Notes: generated by a model from the sequence alone, not told the origin. A DNA stretch of 14,230 nucleotides from Cyanobium gracile_A (GCF_034931305.1 NZ_JAYGHY010000066.1:1-14230); one strand, 5' to 3'. Shown: positions 1-7,866, counted from the stretch's first letter. Numbers and translations are program-made.

Positions 1-3000
1 GCCTTCCGCGCTGTCCTGCGCGCGGGCTTCCGCGCTGCGTTCCGCCGGTGGGCCGAAGCCGCCGCCGCCGGGGGTGGCGATCTCCAGCAGGTCGCCGGGC
101 CGCACGCTCACCTGGTCGCAGCCGGCCAGCTCCTCCACCCGACCGTCGGCCCGCACCAGCCGGTTGCGCCCCACGGCGCCGTCGCCGCCACCGGCCAGTC
201 CGAAGGGGGCCACCCGCCGGGAGCCCGAGAGGATGGCGACGGTCATCGGCGCCAGGAAACGCAGCCGCCGCACCACACCATCACCGCCGCGCCAGCGCCC
301 CGTGCCGCCACTGCCATGGCGAATGGCGAAGCGCTCCAGGCGCACCGGGAAGCGGTCCTCGAGGATCTCCGGGTCGGTGAGGCGCGAGTTGGTCATGTGG
401 CTCTGCACCGCGCTGGTGCCGGCGAAACCGGTGCCATCCGCCAGCACGCCGGCGCCGGTGCCGCCGCAGATCGTCTCGTAGTACTGGCAGTTGGCATCGC
501 CGAAACTGAGGTTGTTCATCGTGCCCTGGGCCGCTGCCATCACCCCCAGCGCTCCGAACAGGGCGTTGGTCACCGCCTGGGACGTCTCGACGTTGCCGGC
601 CACCACTGCCGCCGGCGGCAGCGGGTGCAGGAGGCAGCCGCGGGGCACGATCAGATCGATCGGCGCGAAGCAGCCGGCGTTGAGCGGGATGGAGCGACCC
701 ACCAGACAGCGGAACACGTAAAGCACGGCGGCCTTGGTGATCGCCAGCGGGGCGTTGAAGTTGCCCTCCTGCTGGGGGGAGGTGCCGCTGAAATCGATGC
801 GAGCCCGGCGGGCAGCCCGGTCGATGCGCACGGCCACCACGAGGCGACTGCCGTTGTCGAGTTCGACCGTGTGGTCGCCATCGCAGAGGCCTGCGATCGC
901 CTCGGCCACCGCCGCCTCGGCGTTGGCCAGCACATGGCTCATGTAGGCGCAGACCTCGCCTGTGCCGACGCGGCTCAGCAGCCGCTGCAGTTCGTCCACC
1001 CCCAGTTGGTTGGCAGCCGCCTGGGCCTGGAGGTCGGCCAGCAGCTGGTCGGGGTTGCGCACCGGATGGGGGCCGGCCGCCAGGCGCTGCCGCCACCCCG
1101 CCGCATCGAACTGGCCCTGGCGCAGCAGCGGCACGTGACGCAGCAACAGTCCCTCCTCCTCGATGCAGCGGCTGAAGGGGGGCATCGAGCCCGGGGTGAG
1201 GCCACCCACGTCGGCATGGTGCCCGCGGCAGGCCACGAACAGCAGCGGGTCCGGCCCGGCCTCGGCGGGGAAGACCGGTGTGATCACGGTGATGTCGGGC
1301 AGGTGGGTGCCGCCATCGAAGGGATCGTTGCAGGCGTAGGCCTCCCCAGGCGCCAGAGGCGGCACCGTGCCGGCGGCCACGGCAGCCAGCAGGCTGGCGA
1401 CGCTGTCCCCCATCGAGCCGAGATGCACGGGGATGTGGGGGGCATTGGCCACCAGCCGGCCCGCCCCGTCGAACAGGGCGCAGGAGAAGTCGAGCCGCTC
1501 GCGGATGTTCACCGAACGGCTGCACTGGCGCAGCCGTTCGCCCATCTGCTCGGCGATGGCGGCAAAACGATGGTTGTAGAGCTCCAGCCGCACCGGATCC
1601 ACCGCCTCGGTGGCGGCAGCGTCCGGCACGAGGGCCGCCACCACCGCCTCCCGTTGCAGCAGCAGCTCGCCCCCCGCCAGCACACGGCCGCGCCAGCCAG
1701 GCTCCAGCACCGTGGTGCCCGTGGGCTCCACCACCAGGGCCGGCCCCTCGATGCGCTGACCCGCCTTCAGCTGCTCCCGGCGCCACAGGGGCACCTGCCG
1801 CCAGTGCATCCCGGCGCCGGAGGCCTCGGGCAGGCAGAGCGGCACCCATTCGCAGGGTTCAGCCTGAGACGACGTTTCGGAGGCCTCCACCTGCGCCTTT
1901 GGCGCAGCAGCCTCGGCCCCCGGGGCGCCCACCTCCACTTGAAGTCGCTCCACGATCAGCGGCTCGTCCGGCACCGCAAAACCGAAGCGCTGGCGATGGC
2001 GGGCTTCAAAGGTGGTGCGCAGTTCGGCCAGCAGGTCGTCCCCAGTGGTGGCGGGCCAGGGCAGTTCCAGCCCCTGGTCGCTGGCGCGGTAGCGCAGCTC
2101 CAGACGAGCCTGCCAGCGCGGCTCCTGATCGGGCGCCAGATCATCAGAGTCGTGCAGATCGGCACTGGCCTCGCCAACCAATGCCTCGATCTCCTGCTCC
2201 AGCCGAGGCAGCAAGGCCTCGGCCAACGGCTCCCGCAGAGTGCGCTCACGCAGCAGCGACGGGCGGGCCAGGCCGATGCCATAGGCCGAGAGCACCCCGG
2301 CCAGGGGATGGAGCAGCACCCGGGTGATCCCCAGGGCGTCCGCCAGGGGGCAGGTCAGCTGGCCGCCGGCGCTGCCGAAGGTCACCAGCACGGCGCCACG
2401 CAGGTCGTGGCCGCGCTGGATCGAGATGCGCCGGATCGCTTCGGCCATGCGCTCGATGGCGATCGTCAGCGCCCCCTGGGCCGCCGCCTCCGGTGTGCCC
2501 GCCCCCAGATCGCGGGCCAGGGTCTCGAAGCGCTGCAGCACCACCTCCCGATCGGCCGGCTGGTCGCCGCCCGGGCCGAACAGCCGCGGCAGAGCCTGCA
2601 CCGGCAGCCGGCCCAGCAGCAGGTTGGCATCGGTGATCGCCAGGGGCCCTCCGCGGCCGTAGCAGGCGGGACCGGGGCTGGCGCCGGCCGAGCGGGGGCC
2701 CACCTGCAGGCGTCCGTCCGCCACGTGCAGCACCGAACCGCCGCCGGCCGCCACGGTGTGGATCGGCAGCATGGGCGCCAGCAGCCGCAGACCGCTGATC
2801 TCGGTCTCGTTGCTGTGCTCCCAGGCGGCCTCGCCGCGACGGCCGTCGAAGTGGAAGACATCGGTGGAGGTGCCCCCCATGTCGAAGCCGAGGATCGGAT
2901 CGGCGCCGAATCCAGCGGCCGCCGCCACCGCCACGGCCGCCACCATCCCACCGGCCGGACCGGAGAGGATCGTGTCCTTGGCCTGGAGCAGGGCGGGGGC

Positions 3001-3759
3001 CTGCAGCGCCCCGGCGGAGGTCATCACTCGCAGCGGCGTGTCGTCCCCCAGGGCGGCGCGCACCTGATCGAGGTAGGCCCGCAGCACCGGCCGCAGGGCC
3101 GCTTCCGCCACAGTGGTATCGATGCGGGGCACCAGCCGGGGCTGACGGCTGAGCTGATGGGAAAGCAGCACCGGGGCGAAACCCCGCGCCTCCAGCCACG
3201 CCCCCAGGGCCTGCTCATGGCGCGGGTGGCGGCTGGCCTGCATCAGGGCGACCGCACAGCTGCGGTACCCGTCGGCCCACGCCTGCGCCAGGGCCTGCTC
3301 CAGCGGCCCATCCAGCTGCAGGGGCTCCACCTCTTCCCCATCCGCCGCCAACCGGCCGCCGACTTCGATCACCCGCAGGGGCAGGGGCTCGGGACGCTCG
3401 ATGGCCTGGGCGAAGATCTCTGGCCGGTGCTGATCGCCGATGCGCTGCAGATCGGCGAAGCCGCGATTCACCAGCAGCAGCACCGGCGCCACCTGCCGCT
3501 CCAGCAGGGCGTTGGTGGCCACGGTGGTGCCCAGCCGCACCTCGGCGACGGCTCCGGGGGGGATGGGTTGGCCAGGGGCCAGGGCCAGCACCTGGCGCAG
3601 GGCGGCCACGGCGGGGTCCACCGGGGCTGCGCCATCCGGCGGGCAGGGCGGATCGGAGAGCAGCTTGCGCACCAGCAGCTCTCCATTGGGCGAGCAGGCC
3701 ACCACATCGGTGAAGGTGCCGCCCCGATCGATCCAGAACCGCCAGCCGGCGCGCGTCAC
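1..3759 (-). CDS. 5-oxoprolinase / hydantoinase, fused HyuA-HyuB (3' end beyond window)
   Basis: Likely an ATP-dependent cytosolic oxoprolinase or hydantoinase, opening cyclic amide rings such as 5-oxoproline. I read one open frame of 1253 codons from GTG at 3759 to the left edge with no stop. The HyuA half begins with WRFWIDRGGTFTDVV (residues 6-20), the N-terminal phosphate-binding motif of the family. A second motif, MGGTSTDV, is at 294-301. The HyuB half starts near 720 and carries ACNDPFDGGTHLPDI (about 809-823). The C-terminal glycine motif TPGGGGFG is at 1229-1236, so only a few residues should be missing. An Ala/Glu-rich stretch at about 612-636 sits near the end of HyuA. The GTG start places the first motif at the usual distance. 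There is no clear Shine-Dalgarno, and the frame stays open to a TAG near 3949 but offers no ATG. Whether the true substrate is 5-oxoproline or another cyclic amide cannot be told from sequence. Confidence 0.93.
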   Translation of the reverse strand, partial: MTRAGWRFWIDRGGTFTDVVACSPNGELLVRKLLSDPPCPPDGAAPVDPAVAALRQVLALAPGQPIPPGAVAEVRLGTTVATNALLERQVAPVLLLVNRGFADLQRIGDQHRPEIFAQAIERPEPLPLRVIEVGGRLAADGEEVEPLQLDGPLEQALAQAWADGYRSCAVALMQASRHPRHEQALGAWLEARGFAPVLLSHQLSRQPRLVPRIDTTVAEAALRPVLRAYLDQVRAALGDDTPLRVMTSAGALQAPALLQAKDTILSGPAGGMVAAVAVAAAAGFGADPILGFDMGGTSTDVFHFDGRRGEAAWEHSNETEISGLRLLAPMLPIHTVAAGGGSVLHVADGRLQVGPRSAGASPGPACYGRGGPLAITDANLLLGRLPVQALPRLFGPGGDQPADREVVLQRFETLARDLGAGTPEAAAQGALTIAIERMAEAIRRISIQRGHDLRGAVLVTFGSAGGQLTCPLADALGITRVLLHPLAGVLSAYGIGLARPSLLRERTLREPLAEALLPRLEQEIEALVGEASADLHDSDDLAPDQEPRWQARLELRYRASDQGLELPWPATTGDDLLAELRTTFEARHRQRFGFAVPDEPLIVERLQVEVGAPGAEAAAPKAQVEASETSSQAEPCEWVPLCLPEASGAGMHWRQVPLWRREQLKAGQRIEGPALVVEPTGTTVLEPGWRGRVLAGGELLLQREAVVAALVPDAAATEAVDPVRLELYNHRFAAIAEQMGERLRQCSRSVNIRERLDFSCALFDGAGRLVANAPHIPVHLGSMGDSVASLLAAVAAGTVPPLAPGEAYACNDPFDGGTHLPDITVITPVFPAEAGPDPLLFVACRGHHADVGGLTPGSMPPFSRCIEEEGLLLRHVPLLRQGQFDAAGWRQRLAAGPHPVRNPDQLLADLQAQAAANQLGVDELQRLLSRVGTGEVCAYMSHVLANAEAAVAEAIAGLCDGDHTVELDNGSRLVVAVRIDRAARRARIDFSGTSPQQEGNFNAPLAITKAAVLYVFRCLVGRSIPLNAGCFAPIDLIVPRGCLLHPLPPAAVVAGNVETSQAVTNALFGALGVMAAAQGTMNNLSFGDANCQYYETICGGTGAGVLADGTGFAGTSAVQSHMTNSRLTDPEILEDRFPVRLERFAIRHGSGGTGRWRGGDGVVRRLRFLAPMTVAILSGSRRVAPFGLAGGGDGAVGRNRLVRADGRVEELAGCDQVSVRPGDLLEIATPGGGGFGPPAERSAEARAQDSAEG

Positions 3760-4033
3760 GTTCGCAGGCCCAGGCAGGGACGGGAGGGAAGCACCGGGGG
3801 CTGCGTATCTGGTGGCAATCCCAGGATGAACGGACCCCTGCCGTCTGGAAAGCCCGTGGGGCGAACCGGTCGAGCTCCGACGTGACGGATGGCCAGCGAC
3901 CCTGCTGACCTGTTGTTGCCTCAGCCGTGTTGTCCCATGGCCGGGGGGCTACCTGAGCTGTCTCTTCAGCCAACATTCAGGAGTGGCCACATCGGATACC
4001 ACATGGCAAACAAAGTTGACCCACAGTGATGCG

Positions 4034-4118
4034 TATGACTGGCTGCGTGATGCACGATTACATCAGAAACGCATCAGAGATGAAGGTGGATGAATAGGCT
4101 ATTGCTTAGCCAGTCATA
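4034..4118. repeat. Perfect 11-bp inverted repeat enclosing a smaller one
   Basis: TATGACTGGCT at 4034-4044 is exactly complementary to AGCCAGTCATA at 4108-4118. Inside the 63-nt loop, TGATGC at 4048-4053 pairs with GCATCA at 4071-4076. CATCAGA also occurs twice, at 4061-4067 and 4072-4078. The block ends 36 nt before the start codon of the PEP-CTERM-like gene, so it could be a structured 5' leader or a regulator site. The matching is seen directly; any function is inference. Confidence 0.5.
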
Positions 4119-4136
4119 GCTCAGAAAGATAGTTGC

Positions 4137-4144
4137 AAAGGAGG
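4137..4144 (+). promoter_or_regulatory. Strong ribosome binding site for the PEP-CTERM-like gene
   Basis: AAAGGAGG lies 10 nt before the ATG at 4155. It is the strongest Shine-Dalgarno I saw in the window, where most other genes have weak or no such site. It fixes the start codon of the downstream gene and suggests high translation when the mRNA is present. Confidence 0.75.
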
Positions 4145-4154
4145 AACCATTCCA

Positions 4155-4844
4155 ATGAAACGGCGGGCTTTCTGTGCTGCGCCAGCGACCGTCATCGGCC
4201 TCACCGCAGTCATCCTGCTGGCCCCCCAGGCTGCTTTCGCCCTGGACTTCACCTTCATCTTTGATGGTGTCGTCGGCACCTTCCGTGGCCTTGAAGCTGG
4301 ACAAACCACCGGTTTCCCGCCAGCGGAAGCCGCCCTGTCCTTCATGGCGTCATCAGGGGCTCCCGCGGGTCTTTACCCCAGGGCGCCCCTATGCATCTTT
4401 CCAGACTGCGGCTTTGTCTCCGTGACCGCCAATGGTTCAGCGTTCACAACCCCTGCGCTCTTCCACGGATTCAACGGGGGTTGGCAACTGTTGATCACCT
4501 CCTTCCCAGCCCATGATCCTGGCCCAAGTGTGTGGCCCCTGTATGGATCCCTCACCTATTGCCCCGGCTTTGAAGTGGATGGCGATGCTGAACAGTGTCC
4601 GTCGCCGGGCCCGGGGACCGAGCCACGGGCCGGATGGCTCACACCACCCCCGCACCCCGACCCCTGGGACAATGGCGTTCATCCCGGTCATGCGGTTCCT
4701 GCCGTCCCCGGCCCGCTGTCCTGGCTCGGCGTCGGCGCCGGCCTCAGGGCCAGCCGCAGGCTGAAACACAGAACCCGCGGCCGCTTCACCGGTAGTTCTC
4801 AAACTGCAGCGGCACCTCCAGGTCTTCGCCGCGCAGCAGGGTGA
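4155..4844 (+). CDS. Secreted protein with PEP-CTERM-like sorting signal
   Basis: A hypothetical exported protein of 229 residues. The N-terminus has a positive MKRR, a hydrophobic core and a likely signal-peptidase site after AFA (about residue 29, before LDF). The mature part is rich in Gly, Pro, Phe and Thr, and four cysteines fall in two close pairs plus others (APLCIFPDC, and YCPGF...EQC). Near the C-terminus VPGPLSWLGVGAGL (from residue 184) is followed by the basic RASRRLKHR. This resembles the cyanobacterial version of the exosortase-processed PEP-CTERM signal. Such signals normally end the protein, but here about 20 more residues follow, and the last 59 nt are antisense to yajQ. A TGA sits in the +1 frame at 4762-4764, so a late frameshift could have removed an original stop. 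The function of the mature domain is not recognisable. Start chosen by the strong Shine-Dalgarno. Confidence 0.72.
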   Translation: MKRRAFCAAPATVIGLTAVILLAPQAAFALDFTFIFDGVVGTFRGLEAGQTTGFPPAEAALSFMASSGAPAGLYPRAPLCIFPDCGFVSVTANGSAFTTPALFHGFNGGWQLLITSFPAHDPGPSVWPLYGSLTYCPGFEVDGDAEQCPSPGPGTEPRAGWLTPPPHPDPWDNGVHPGHAVPAVPGPLSWLGVGAGLRASRRLKHRTRGRFTGSSQTAAAPPGLRRAAG

Positions 4845-5277
4845 TCACCTGCTGCAGGTCGTCCTTGTTCTTGCCGGTCACCCGCAGGCTCTCGCCCTGG
4901 ATCGCCACGGTCACCTTCTTGATCTGATCACGCACCAGCTTGCTGAGCTTTTTGGCCAGCTCCTGGCTGAGGCCCTTGCGCAGCTTGATCACCTGCTTCA
5001 CCCGGTTGCCGCCCACCGGCTCGGGGGTCTGCAGATCGAAGATCTTCAGCGACAGGTTGCGCTTGGTGGCCTTCTGGCGCAGCACGTCCACCACCGCATC
5101 GAGGGTCATGTCGCTGGCGGTGGTGATCGTCAGGCTGGCCTCCTCCACCTCGATCTCGGTGTTGGAGTCCTTGAGGTCGTAGCGCTGGCCCACCTCCCGG
5201 CGCACCTGGTCGACGGCGTTCACCAGCTCCTGGCGGTCGAAGTCGGACACCACGTCGAAGGAAAAGCTGTCGGCCAT
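4786..5277 (-). CDS. YajQ-family nucleotide-binding protein
   Basis: A 163-residue cytosolic protein of the YajQ family. Members bind nucleotides, and some proteobacterial members bind cyclic di-GMP and act as transcription co-regulators; whether this one does is not known. The family signature is plain: it begins MADSFSFDVVSDFDRQEL, has the RYDLKDSNTEIE segment near residues 36-47 and ends VPLQFENYR. The length equals that of typical family members (about 160-165), which supports ATG 5277 over any upstream in-frame start. The gene is divergent from the MAPEG gene (60 bp apart), and its 3' end overlaps the convergent PEP-CTERM-like gene by 59 nt. No terminator is visible between the convergent pair. 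Confidence 0.93.
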   Translation of the reverse strand: MADSFSFDVVSDFDRQELVNAVDQVRREVGQRYDLKDSNTEIEVEEASLTITTASDMTLDAVVDVLRQKATKRNLSLKIFDLQTPEPVGGNRVKQVIKLRKGLSQELAKKLSKLVRDQIKKVTVAIQGESLRVTGKNKDDLQQVITLLRGEDLEVPLQFENYR

Positions 5278-5303
5278 GGCACGGGCAAAGGCAAAGCAGC
5301 GCC

Positions 5304-5309
5304 AGCCTA
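5304..5309 (-). promoter_or_regulatory. Candidate -10 element for the YajQ-family gene
   Basis: On the minus strand TAGGCT (fits TAnnnT) ends 26 nt before the start codon at 5277. It overlaps a CTAG tetramer, a string rare in the genes here but repeated in several short intergenic gaps of this window. No -35 is evident. Confidence 0.3.
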
Positions 5310-5337
5310 GAAAAGAGACCCTTGCCGCCCGCTGCCG

Positions 5338-5826
5338 ATGACCACCTCCCTGCTCAGTCCCGTCCTGGCGGCCAGCATCGCCCTGCCGGTGCTGCCGGCG
5401 GCGGCGGGCGGAGCCTTCGCCTGGTCGCTGGTGCTCTCCGCTGCCATGGTGGTGCTCAGCCTGGTGCCCCTGGGGGCCGCCCGCTCCCAGGCCGATTTCA
5501 AGCCCTCCGACCTGGCCGCGCCCCGGGCGATGTTCGAGCGGTTGCCGGCCTGGGGCAAACGGGCCAACTGGGCCCACCAGAACAGCTTCGAGTCCTTCAC
5601 CCTCCACGCCCCGGCCTGCCTGCTGTGCCTGGTGGTGACGCCCGCCGTGCTGGCGGTCTCCCCCTGGCTGGCGCTGGCGGCCTGGCTGCACCCCCTGCTG
5701 CGGCTGGGCTACCTGACGGCCTACGTGGCCAACATCCCGCCCGTGCGCAGCCTCTGCTGGGCCGGCGGAATCCTCTGCACCGCCCTGCTCTACAGCGAAG
5801 GCCTGCGGGCGGTGCTGCGCAGCTGA
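5338..5826 (+). CDS. MAPEG-family membrane protein
   Basis: A 162-residue integral membrane protein of the MAPEG family (membrane-associated proteins in eicosanoid and glutathione metabolism). Bacterial members are poorly characterised; some have glutathione transferase or peroxidase activity, so this is a family call rather than a function. Four hydrophobic segments are seen at about 27-46, 91-108, 110-131 and 137-152. The conserved cytoplasmic-loop motif R-A-N-W-A-H-Q-N-S-F-E-S-F is at 75-87, followed by the H-A pair at 90-91, as in the family's RAxxAxxNxxE pattern. It is divergent from yajQ and converges on the SPFH gene with a 22 bp gap. The ATG at 5338 gives the normal MAPEG length. No good Shine-Dalgarno is visible. 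Confidence 0.86.
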   Translation: MTTSLLSPVLAASIALPVLPAAAGGAFAWSLVLSAAMVVLSLVPLGAARSQADFKPSDLAAPRAMFERLPAWGKRANWAHQNSFESFTLHAPACLLCLVVTPAVLAVSPWLALAAWLHPLLRLGYLTAYVANIPPVRSLCWAGGILCTALLYSEGLRAVLRS

Positions 5827-5848
5827 GCGCAGGGGCGAGGGGCGGGCC

Positions 5849-6763
5849 TCAGCTGCCGCCTCTCTCCTGCAGCCCCTTGAGGGCCGCCAGCAACGAGGCC
5901 GGGCTCTGGGGATCCACCATCAGCACCGATCCGCCCCTGGAATCAGCCATCTGCTGGCCCATGGTCATCCAGTCCTTGGCCAGCAGCAAGCGCAGGCCCT
6001 CGGCCGCCGCCGGATGGGCCTCGATCACGGCGGCCAGCTCGGTGGCGGCCTCGGCCCGGGCCTTGGCGAGCAGCAGCTGCTGCTTGGCCTGGGCATCGGC
6101 GTCGAGCATCACCGCCTCCTGCTTGGCCTTGGCATCGAGCACCAGGGCCTCGGCCCGGCCCCGGGCCGCATTCACCTGGGATTCCCGCTCACCCTCGGAG
6201 CGCAGGATCGCCGCCCGCTTCTCCCGCTCGGCGGTCATCTGCTGCTCCATGGCCTGCTGCACCCCCTGGGAGGGCTGGATGTCGCGCAGTTCCACCCGGG
6301 TCACCTTGACGCCCCAGGGATCGGTGGCCTGATCGAGTTCCTTGAGCAGGGTTTCGTTCACTTCCTGGCGGGTGGTGAAGGTCTGGTCGAGGTCGAGCTT
6401 GCCCATCTCGGCCCGGATCTGGGTGAGCACCAGGTTGACCATGGCCGCCTGCAGGTTGTCGACGCCGTAGTAGGCGCGGGCGTGCTCCAGCAGCTGCCAG
6501 TACACCACCGCATCCACCTCGATCGAGACGTTGTCACGGGTGATGCACTGCTGGGGGGGGATGTCGAGCACCCGCTCCTTGAGGGATTCGTGGCTCACCA
6601 CCCGCTCCAGGCCGGGGATCACCAGGGAGAGGCCGGGGCGCAGTTGGCGGTCGTACTTGCCGAGCCGCTCCACCAGCATCGAGCGGCTGCTGCTGGTGAC
6701 CTTGACGCCGCTGATGCCCAGGCCGGCGAGCACCACCAGCACCGGAATGATGAGCGCTTCCAT
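5849..6763 (-). CDS. SPFH/band-7 protein (paraslipin, stomatin-like)
   Basis: A 304-residue membrane-anchored scaffold protein of the stomatin/prohibitin/flotillin/HflK-C superfamily, paraslipin branch (related to E. coli QmcA and cyanobacterial stomatin homologues). These form oligomers on the inner face of a membrane and are linked to membrane organisation and protease control. Residues 3-20 form one hydrophobic anchor. The band-7 domain follows, with an R-x-G-K-Y-D-R start and PGLSLVIPGLERV (43-55), then VDAVVYWQL and an E-L-R-D-I-Q-P segment. From about 185 to 265 the sequence is Ala/Glu/Lys/Arg-rich and should be a long coiled coil, as in the family. The C-terminus is short and Gly/Ser-ending. 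It is transcribed away from an NfeD-like gene, its usual functional partner, across a 98 bp gap. Confidence 0.93.
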   Translation of the reverse strand: MEALIIPVLVVLAGLGISGVKVTSSSRSMLVERLGKYDRQLRPGLSLVIPGLERVVSHESLKERVLDIPPQQCITRDNVSIEVDAVVYWQLLEHARAYYGVDNLQAAMVNLVLTQIRAEMGKLDLDQTFTTRQEVNETLLKELDQATDPWGVKVTRVELRDIQPSQGVQQAMEQQMTAEREKRAAILRSEGERESQVNAARGRAEALVLDAKAKQEAVMLDADAQAKQQLLLAKARAEAATELAAVIEAHPAAAEGLRLLLAKDWMTMGQQMADSRGGSVLMVDPQSPASLLAALKGLQERGGS

Positions 6764-6784
6764 GCAGCCTTCTTCACTGGCGCA

Positions 6785-6790
6785 ACGCTA
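6785..6790 (-). promoter_or_regulatory. Candidate -10 element for the SPFH gene
   Basis: On the minus strand TAGCGT (TAnnnT) lies 21 nt before the ATG at 6763. The same hexamer, at the same distance from the start, precedes the PepSY-associated gene at 10699. It overlaps CTAGGCAG (6788-6795), which also occurs at 9011-9018. No clear -35. Confidence 0.3.
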
Positions 6791-6807
6791 GGCAGGATGG
6801 GGGGAAT

Positions 6808-6826
6808 GGGAAACGATTCGGTTCCC
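6808..6826. repeat. Interrupted 19-bp palindrome between divergent SPFH and NfeD genes
   Basis: The 19 bases GGGAAACGATTCGGTTCCC form a palindrome around the T at 6817, with eight of nine base pairs matching (the mismatch is 6813/6821). It sits in the only gap shared by the two divergent genes, 36 bp before the NfeD start. It could be an operator for a dimeric regulator or a small hairpin in the NfeD leader. The symmetry is observed; the role is inferred. Confidence 0.35.
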
Positions 6827-6861
6827 TTCGTTGTCCTTTCACCAGCCCCGCGCCCGCTCCC

Positions 6862-7308
6862 ATGCCCGCACCCCCGATCCTCTGGCTGGCCCTGGCGGCA
6901 CTTCTGCTGGGGTTGGTGCTGGTGGGCGCCGACAGCGATGGATTGCTGTTGATCGGCGGCCTGGCGGCCCTGGTGCTCACTCTCGCCGCGGCCCTGGTGC
7001 CGATCGTGCCGCCGCTGCCCCAGGTGCTGCTGTTCGCCGTGCTGGTGGGGGCCGGCTACGCCTGGCTGCGGCGCTGGTCGGCCCGGCGCCAGGCGCGGGC
7101 GATCCCCCCCGCCGCCCGGGCCGAACTGGCGGAGGTGACCACCGGCTTGGAGGCCAACGGCGAGGGCCGGGTGCGTTGGCAGGGCCAGAGCTGGGCGGCC
7201 CAGAATCTCTCCGCGCAGGCCCTGGCCCCCGGCTCCGAGGTGACGGTGATGGGCCGGGAGGGAACACGGCTACAGGTGCTGCCGCGGCAGGTCAGCCTGT
7301 CGGAGTGA
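6862..7308 (+). CDS. NfeD-like membrane protein
   Basis: A 148-residue membrane protein resembling the short (protease-less) NfeD type. Three hydrophobic segments occupy about 6-22, 29-46 and 52-69, followed by the basic stretch RRWSARRQAR. A soluble beta-rich domain then runs from about 87 to 145, with the OB-fold pattern G-x-V-R-W-x-G-x-x-W-x-A and the final G-x-x-L-x-V. NfeD proteins work with SPFH proteins in membrane-domain organisation, and the divergent neighbour is one, which supports the call. The 3' end lies 6 bp from the convergent DprA/LOG-like gene. ATG 6862 is the first in-frame start before the first membrane segment. Confidence 0.82.
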   Translation: MPAPPILWLALAALLLGLVLVGADSDGLLLIGGLAALVLTLAAALVPIVPPLPQVLLFAVLVGAGYAWLRRWSARRQARAIPPAARAELAEVTTGLEANGEGRVRWQGQSWAAQNLSAQALAPGSEVTVMGREGTRLQVLPRQVSLSE

Positions 7309-7314
7309 GCGGGG

Positions 7315-7827
7315 TCAGTCGAAGAACATCAGGCTGACCACCTTGCCCATGTCCTCAGCGGTGCGGCAGCTGGAGAGCAGGGTTTCGCTGTCGTGGAACG
7401 CGTAGCAGATCAGTTGGTCGCAGCGGTTGATGATCTCCTGGTTGCAGAGGCTGCTGGCCATCGGCAGGGGCAGCTCGTCGTTCTCGGGTTTCTCCACCAG
7501 ATGCAGCACCCGCTCCAGCTGGCTGCGGGATTCCCCGGGCTGGCGTTCCAGGCTCTGGGGCAGCAACACGGTGAGCCGGGCCGGATCCACCTCCAGCACG
7601 CTGCGGATCACGGCGGCGTTGACGCCCTGGGCCCCGGAGGTGATCAGGTTGTGGCCCTCCTGGGCCAGGGAGCGGGCCACCAGTTCAACCAGATGGATCG
7701 ACACCACCGGAACGTGGCGGCTGCCGAGGAAAGCGATTCTGCGTTTGCCCCGGTCCTGGAGCATGGCCAGCTCCTGGGCGAGCGTATCAATCCGGTCCAA
7801 GGCCGGAATATCTAGGGACCGGGTCAC
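7315..7827 (-). CDS. DprA/LOG-like Rossmann-fold protein
   Basis: A 170-residue cytosolic protein with a nucleotide-binding fold related to DprA/Smf and LOG-type proteins. Cyanobacterial homologues are often labelled DNA recombination-mediator protein A. After an N-terminal helix, RIAFLGSRHVPVV (30-42) gives the first strand and the GSR loop. TSGAQGVNAAVI (63-74) gives the second glycine-rich loop seen in DprA. The C-terminal half has a conserved NQEIINRCDQLICYAF segment. It lacks the extra DNA-binding or winged-helix domains of full DprA (usually 280 residues or more), so a true recombination role is doubtful. It lies 39 bp downstream of the DRTGG gene on the same strand and is probably co-transcribed, with a possible extra promoter in the gap. 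Nucleotide binding is likely; substrate unknown. Confidence 0.75.
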   Translation of the reverse strand: MTRSLDIPALDRIDTLAQELAMLQDRGKRRIAFLGSRHVPVVSIHLVELVARSLAQEGHNLITSGAQGVNAAVIRSVLEVDPARLTVLLPQSLERQPGESRSQLERVLHLVEKPENDELPLPMASSLCNQEIINRCDQLICYAFHDSETLLSSCRTAEDMGKVVSLMFFD

Positions 7828-7851
7828 CCGTTATCGACAACCAACGAACAG

Positions 7852-7857
7852 AAACTA
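7852..7857 (-). promoter_or_regulatory. Candidate internal -10 element for the DprA/LOG-like gene
   Basis: TAGTTT on the minus strand (preceded by C, making CTAG) lies 24 nt before the ATG at 7827 and directly after the stop codon of the upstream DRTGG gene. It could give the second gene of the pair its own transcript. No -35 can be assigned. Confidence 0.22.
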
Positions 7858-7866
7858 GCAGCGCCC

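Larger units (their letters stand above)
3760..4154. other. Intergenic region with nested inverted repeats
   Basis: About 395 bp lie between the divergent oxoprolinase and PEP-CTERM-like genes. I see no convincing gene here. The half nearer 4154 is more AT-rich than the surrounding genes. It contains the inverted repeat described separately, a TTGAC at 4016-4020 without a well-spaced -10 partner, a TAGGCT at 4095-4100 and a strong Shine-Dalgarno at 4137-4144. The half nearer 3760 is in frame with the oxoprolinase for part of its length but has no conserved motif. Confidence 0.6.

Noticed and set aside
1..3759. A possible frameshift in the oxoprolinase
   Set aside because: The motifs at 3720, 2880, 1326 and 75 all fall in the same frame with no stop, so the gene is intact within the window.
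316..3885. A 1189-codon plus-strand open frame opposite the oxoprolinase
   Set aside because: It is a shadow of a GC-rich gene: the composition is dominated by Gly, Ala, Arg, His and Gln with no recognisable domain, while the minus strand carries clear family motifs throughout.
5278..5691. An N-terminal extension of the YajQ-family protein to 301 residues
   Set aside because: The extra part is Gly/Arg/Gln-rich, lies antisense to the MAPEG gene and would double the family length.
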